From Rhizomucor pusillus (Eukaryota > Mucoromycota > Mucoromycetes > Mucorales > Lichtheimiaceae): 19,130 bases of DNA. The notes beneath the pieces were generated by a model. That model was given only the letters and a program-made list of their open reading frames with translations, made no database searches and was not told the DNA's origin. Position numbers and translations under genes: made by a program. Numbering within the stretch: the stretch's first letter is position 1; each line of letters starts with the position of its first letter. Below, piece after piece: positions 18,465 to 19,130 of the stretch. The stretch lies in contig FWWN02000384.1 of assembly GCA_900175165.2 (NCBI GenBank), forward strand, positions 1 through 19,130. Reading direction: 5' to 3'.

Positions 18465-19130
18465 ATGCCGAGAACTAAGCGTAGCAAATGCTATTTAAAA
18501 GGTTGCCGTATTAATCAACGGCCCATAGCAATACAGCCAAGACCTCTATCTCCACGGCGAATTGCCTATCAAATAGCGGTAGCCCGAGACGGCAATCACA
18601 CGTATATATTGATTCTACTTAACGAGATCTACATCAAAGCCAAGGATTTTATCACCATGATCAAAGAGAATCAAGAATACATTAAGACTAGCACTGGAGA
18701 CGAGAAAATACCAAGACAAAATTTGCTACATGCAACAGAAACTTTCCTGGAGCAACAACAAGAAAGCAAATTTATGGATCCGCGAGGAAGACCTGCTAGT
18801 GATGCACGGGATACTTCATCAGAAAGAATACGACGCCCAGCAAACGCGTTTTTTGTATACGCAAGTGTCATGCGAAAAAAAGTGCATAGTCTTTTCCCAG
18901 AGTATAGCAACCAAGAGATATCCAAACTCCTCGGCGCCTTATGGAACACTGCTAGTGCTGACATAAAGCAGAAATATCAAAAGATCGCGGAAGACGAGAA
19001 GCTTCTACACAAAGTGCTGTTTCCATCTTTCAAGTATCATGAACGAAAGCAACATAATAGTACAGGACTCGAACATCATCAAGACTACCCCGCACAGCAC
19101 ACCTCAAGTCTGCAGAACGAATCAGTGGAG
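18465..19130 (+). CDS. Second HMG-box protein, partial (runs off the right edge)
   Basis: Open for 222 codons from an ATG at 18465 to the last base with no stop, so the C-terminus is missing. Residues 1-122 are a basic, Ile-rich N-terminal part with no recognised domain. The HMG box spans about 123-192: RRPANAFFVYASVMRKKVHS for helix 1, EISKLLGALWNTASADIKQK for helix 2, then YQKIAEDEKLLHKVLFPSFK for helix 3. P-A-N-A-F, the EISKLL-G-LW core and the F-P-x-F-K-Y end match the MATA-type HMG class and the first HMG gene, though overall identity is modest, so this is a distinct paralogue and not a recent copy. Same strand as the first HMG gene, 1.4 kb downstream. Its promoter lies in the 188 bases shared with the start of the broken minus-strand gene. 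Confidence 0.82.
   Translation, partial: MPRTKRSKCYLKGCRINQRPIAIQPRPLSPRRIAYQIAVARDGNHTYILILLNEIYIKAKDFITMIKENQEYIKTSTGDEKIPRQNLLHATETFLEQQQESKFMDPRGRPASDARDTSSERIRRPANAFFVYASVMRKKVHSLFPEYSNQEISKLLGALWNTASADIKQKYQKIAEDEKLLHKVLFPSFKYHERKQHNSTGLEHHQDYPAQHTSSLQNESVE

Noticed and set aside
1..19130. CRISPR arrays, bacterial operons, integrated virus or tRNA genes
   Set aside because: No regular spaced repeats, no ribosome-binding-site operons, no viral structural or polymerase genes, and no cloverleaf with a GTTCRANTC box were found. The spliced genes are clearly eukaryotic.

Overview
The window looks like nuclear DNA of an early-diverging filamentous fungus, most likely Mucoromycota (a Mucorales-type mould). 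The evidence is compact genes with many short introns (mostly 54-74 nt, GTAAGT-like donors), pyrimidine-rich leaders before start codons, a fungal-type complex I subunit, a septation-type coiled-coil protein, MATA-type HMG-box genes, and an Integrator subunit (INTS9), a complex generally absent from yeasts and other Dikarya. The species cannot be told from the sequence.

Layout. (1) 1-2276: a decayed DNA-transposon fragment (helix-turn-helix N-terminus of a transposase, minus strand, with isolated N bases) followed by about 1.9 kb with no supportable gene. (2) 2277-4383: a GATA-factor gene (+) convergent with a mitochondrial RsfS/MALSU1-type ribosome-silencing factor (-). (3) 4384-5975: long intergenic region. 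(4) 5976-7875: a two-exon gene of unknown function (+) convergent with a small secreted low-complexity protein (-). (5) 7978-11794: an RNA-processing group: THG1 tRNA-His guanylyltransferase (-, 7 exons), NOP10 (-, 2 exons, 64 aa) and, from a shared 174-bp divergent promoter, INTS9 (+, 6 exons including a GC-AG intron). (6) 12159-15927: a 906-residue coiled-coil protein resembling the Uds1 septation family (+) convergent with the 21-kDa subunit of complex I (-, 4 exons). (7) 16453-19130: two different HMG-box genes on the plus strand, separated by a broken minus-strand gene that carries an internal tandem duplication of about 270 bp. The second HMG gene leaves the window still open.

The last region is the most interesting. 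Two MATA-type HMG genes within 2 kb, with gene debris and duplication between them, resemble a sex-determining (sexM/sexP-like) locus or a relic of one, possibly both idiomorphs side by side as expected for self-fertility. However, none of the usual sex-locus neighbours (triose-phosphate transporter tptA, RNA helicase rnhA) is visible here, so this remains a hypothesis. Exon structures were worked out by hand from splice signals and remembered family conservation; no search was run.
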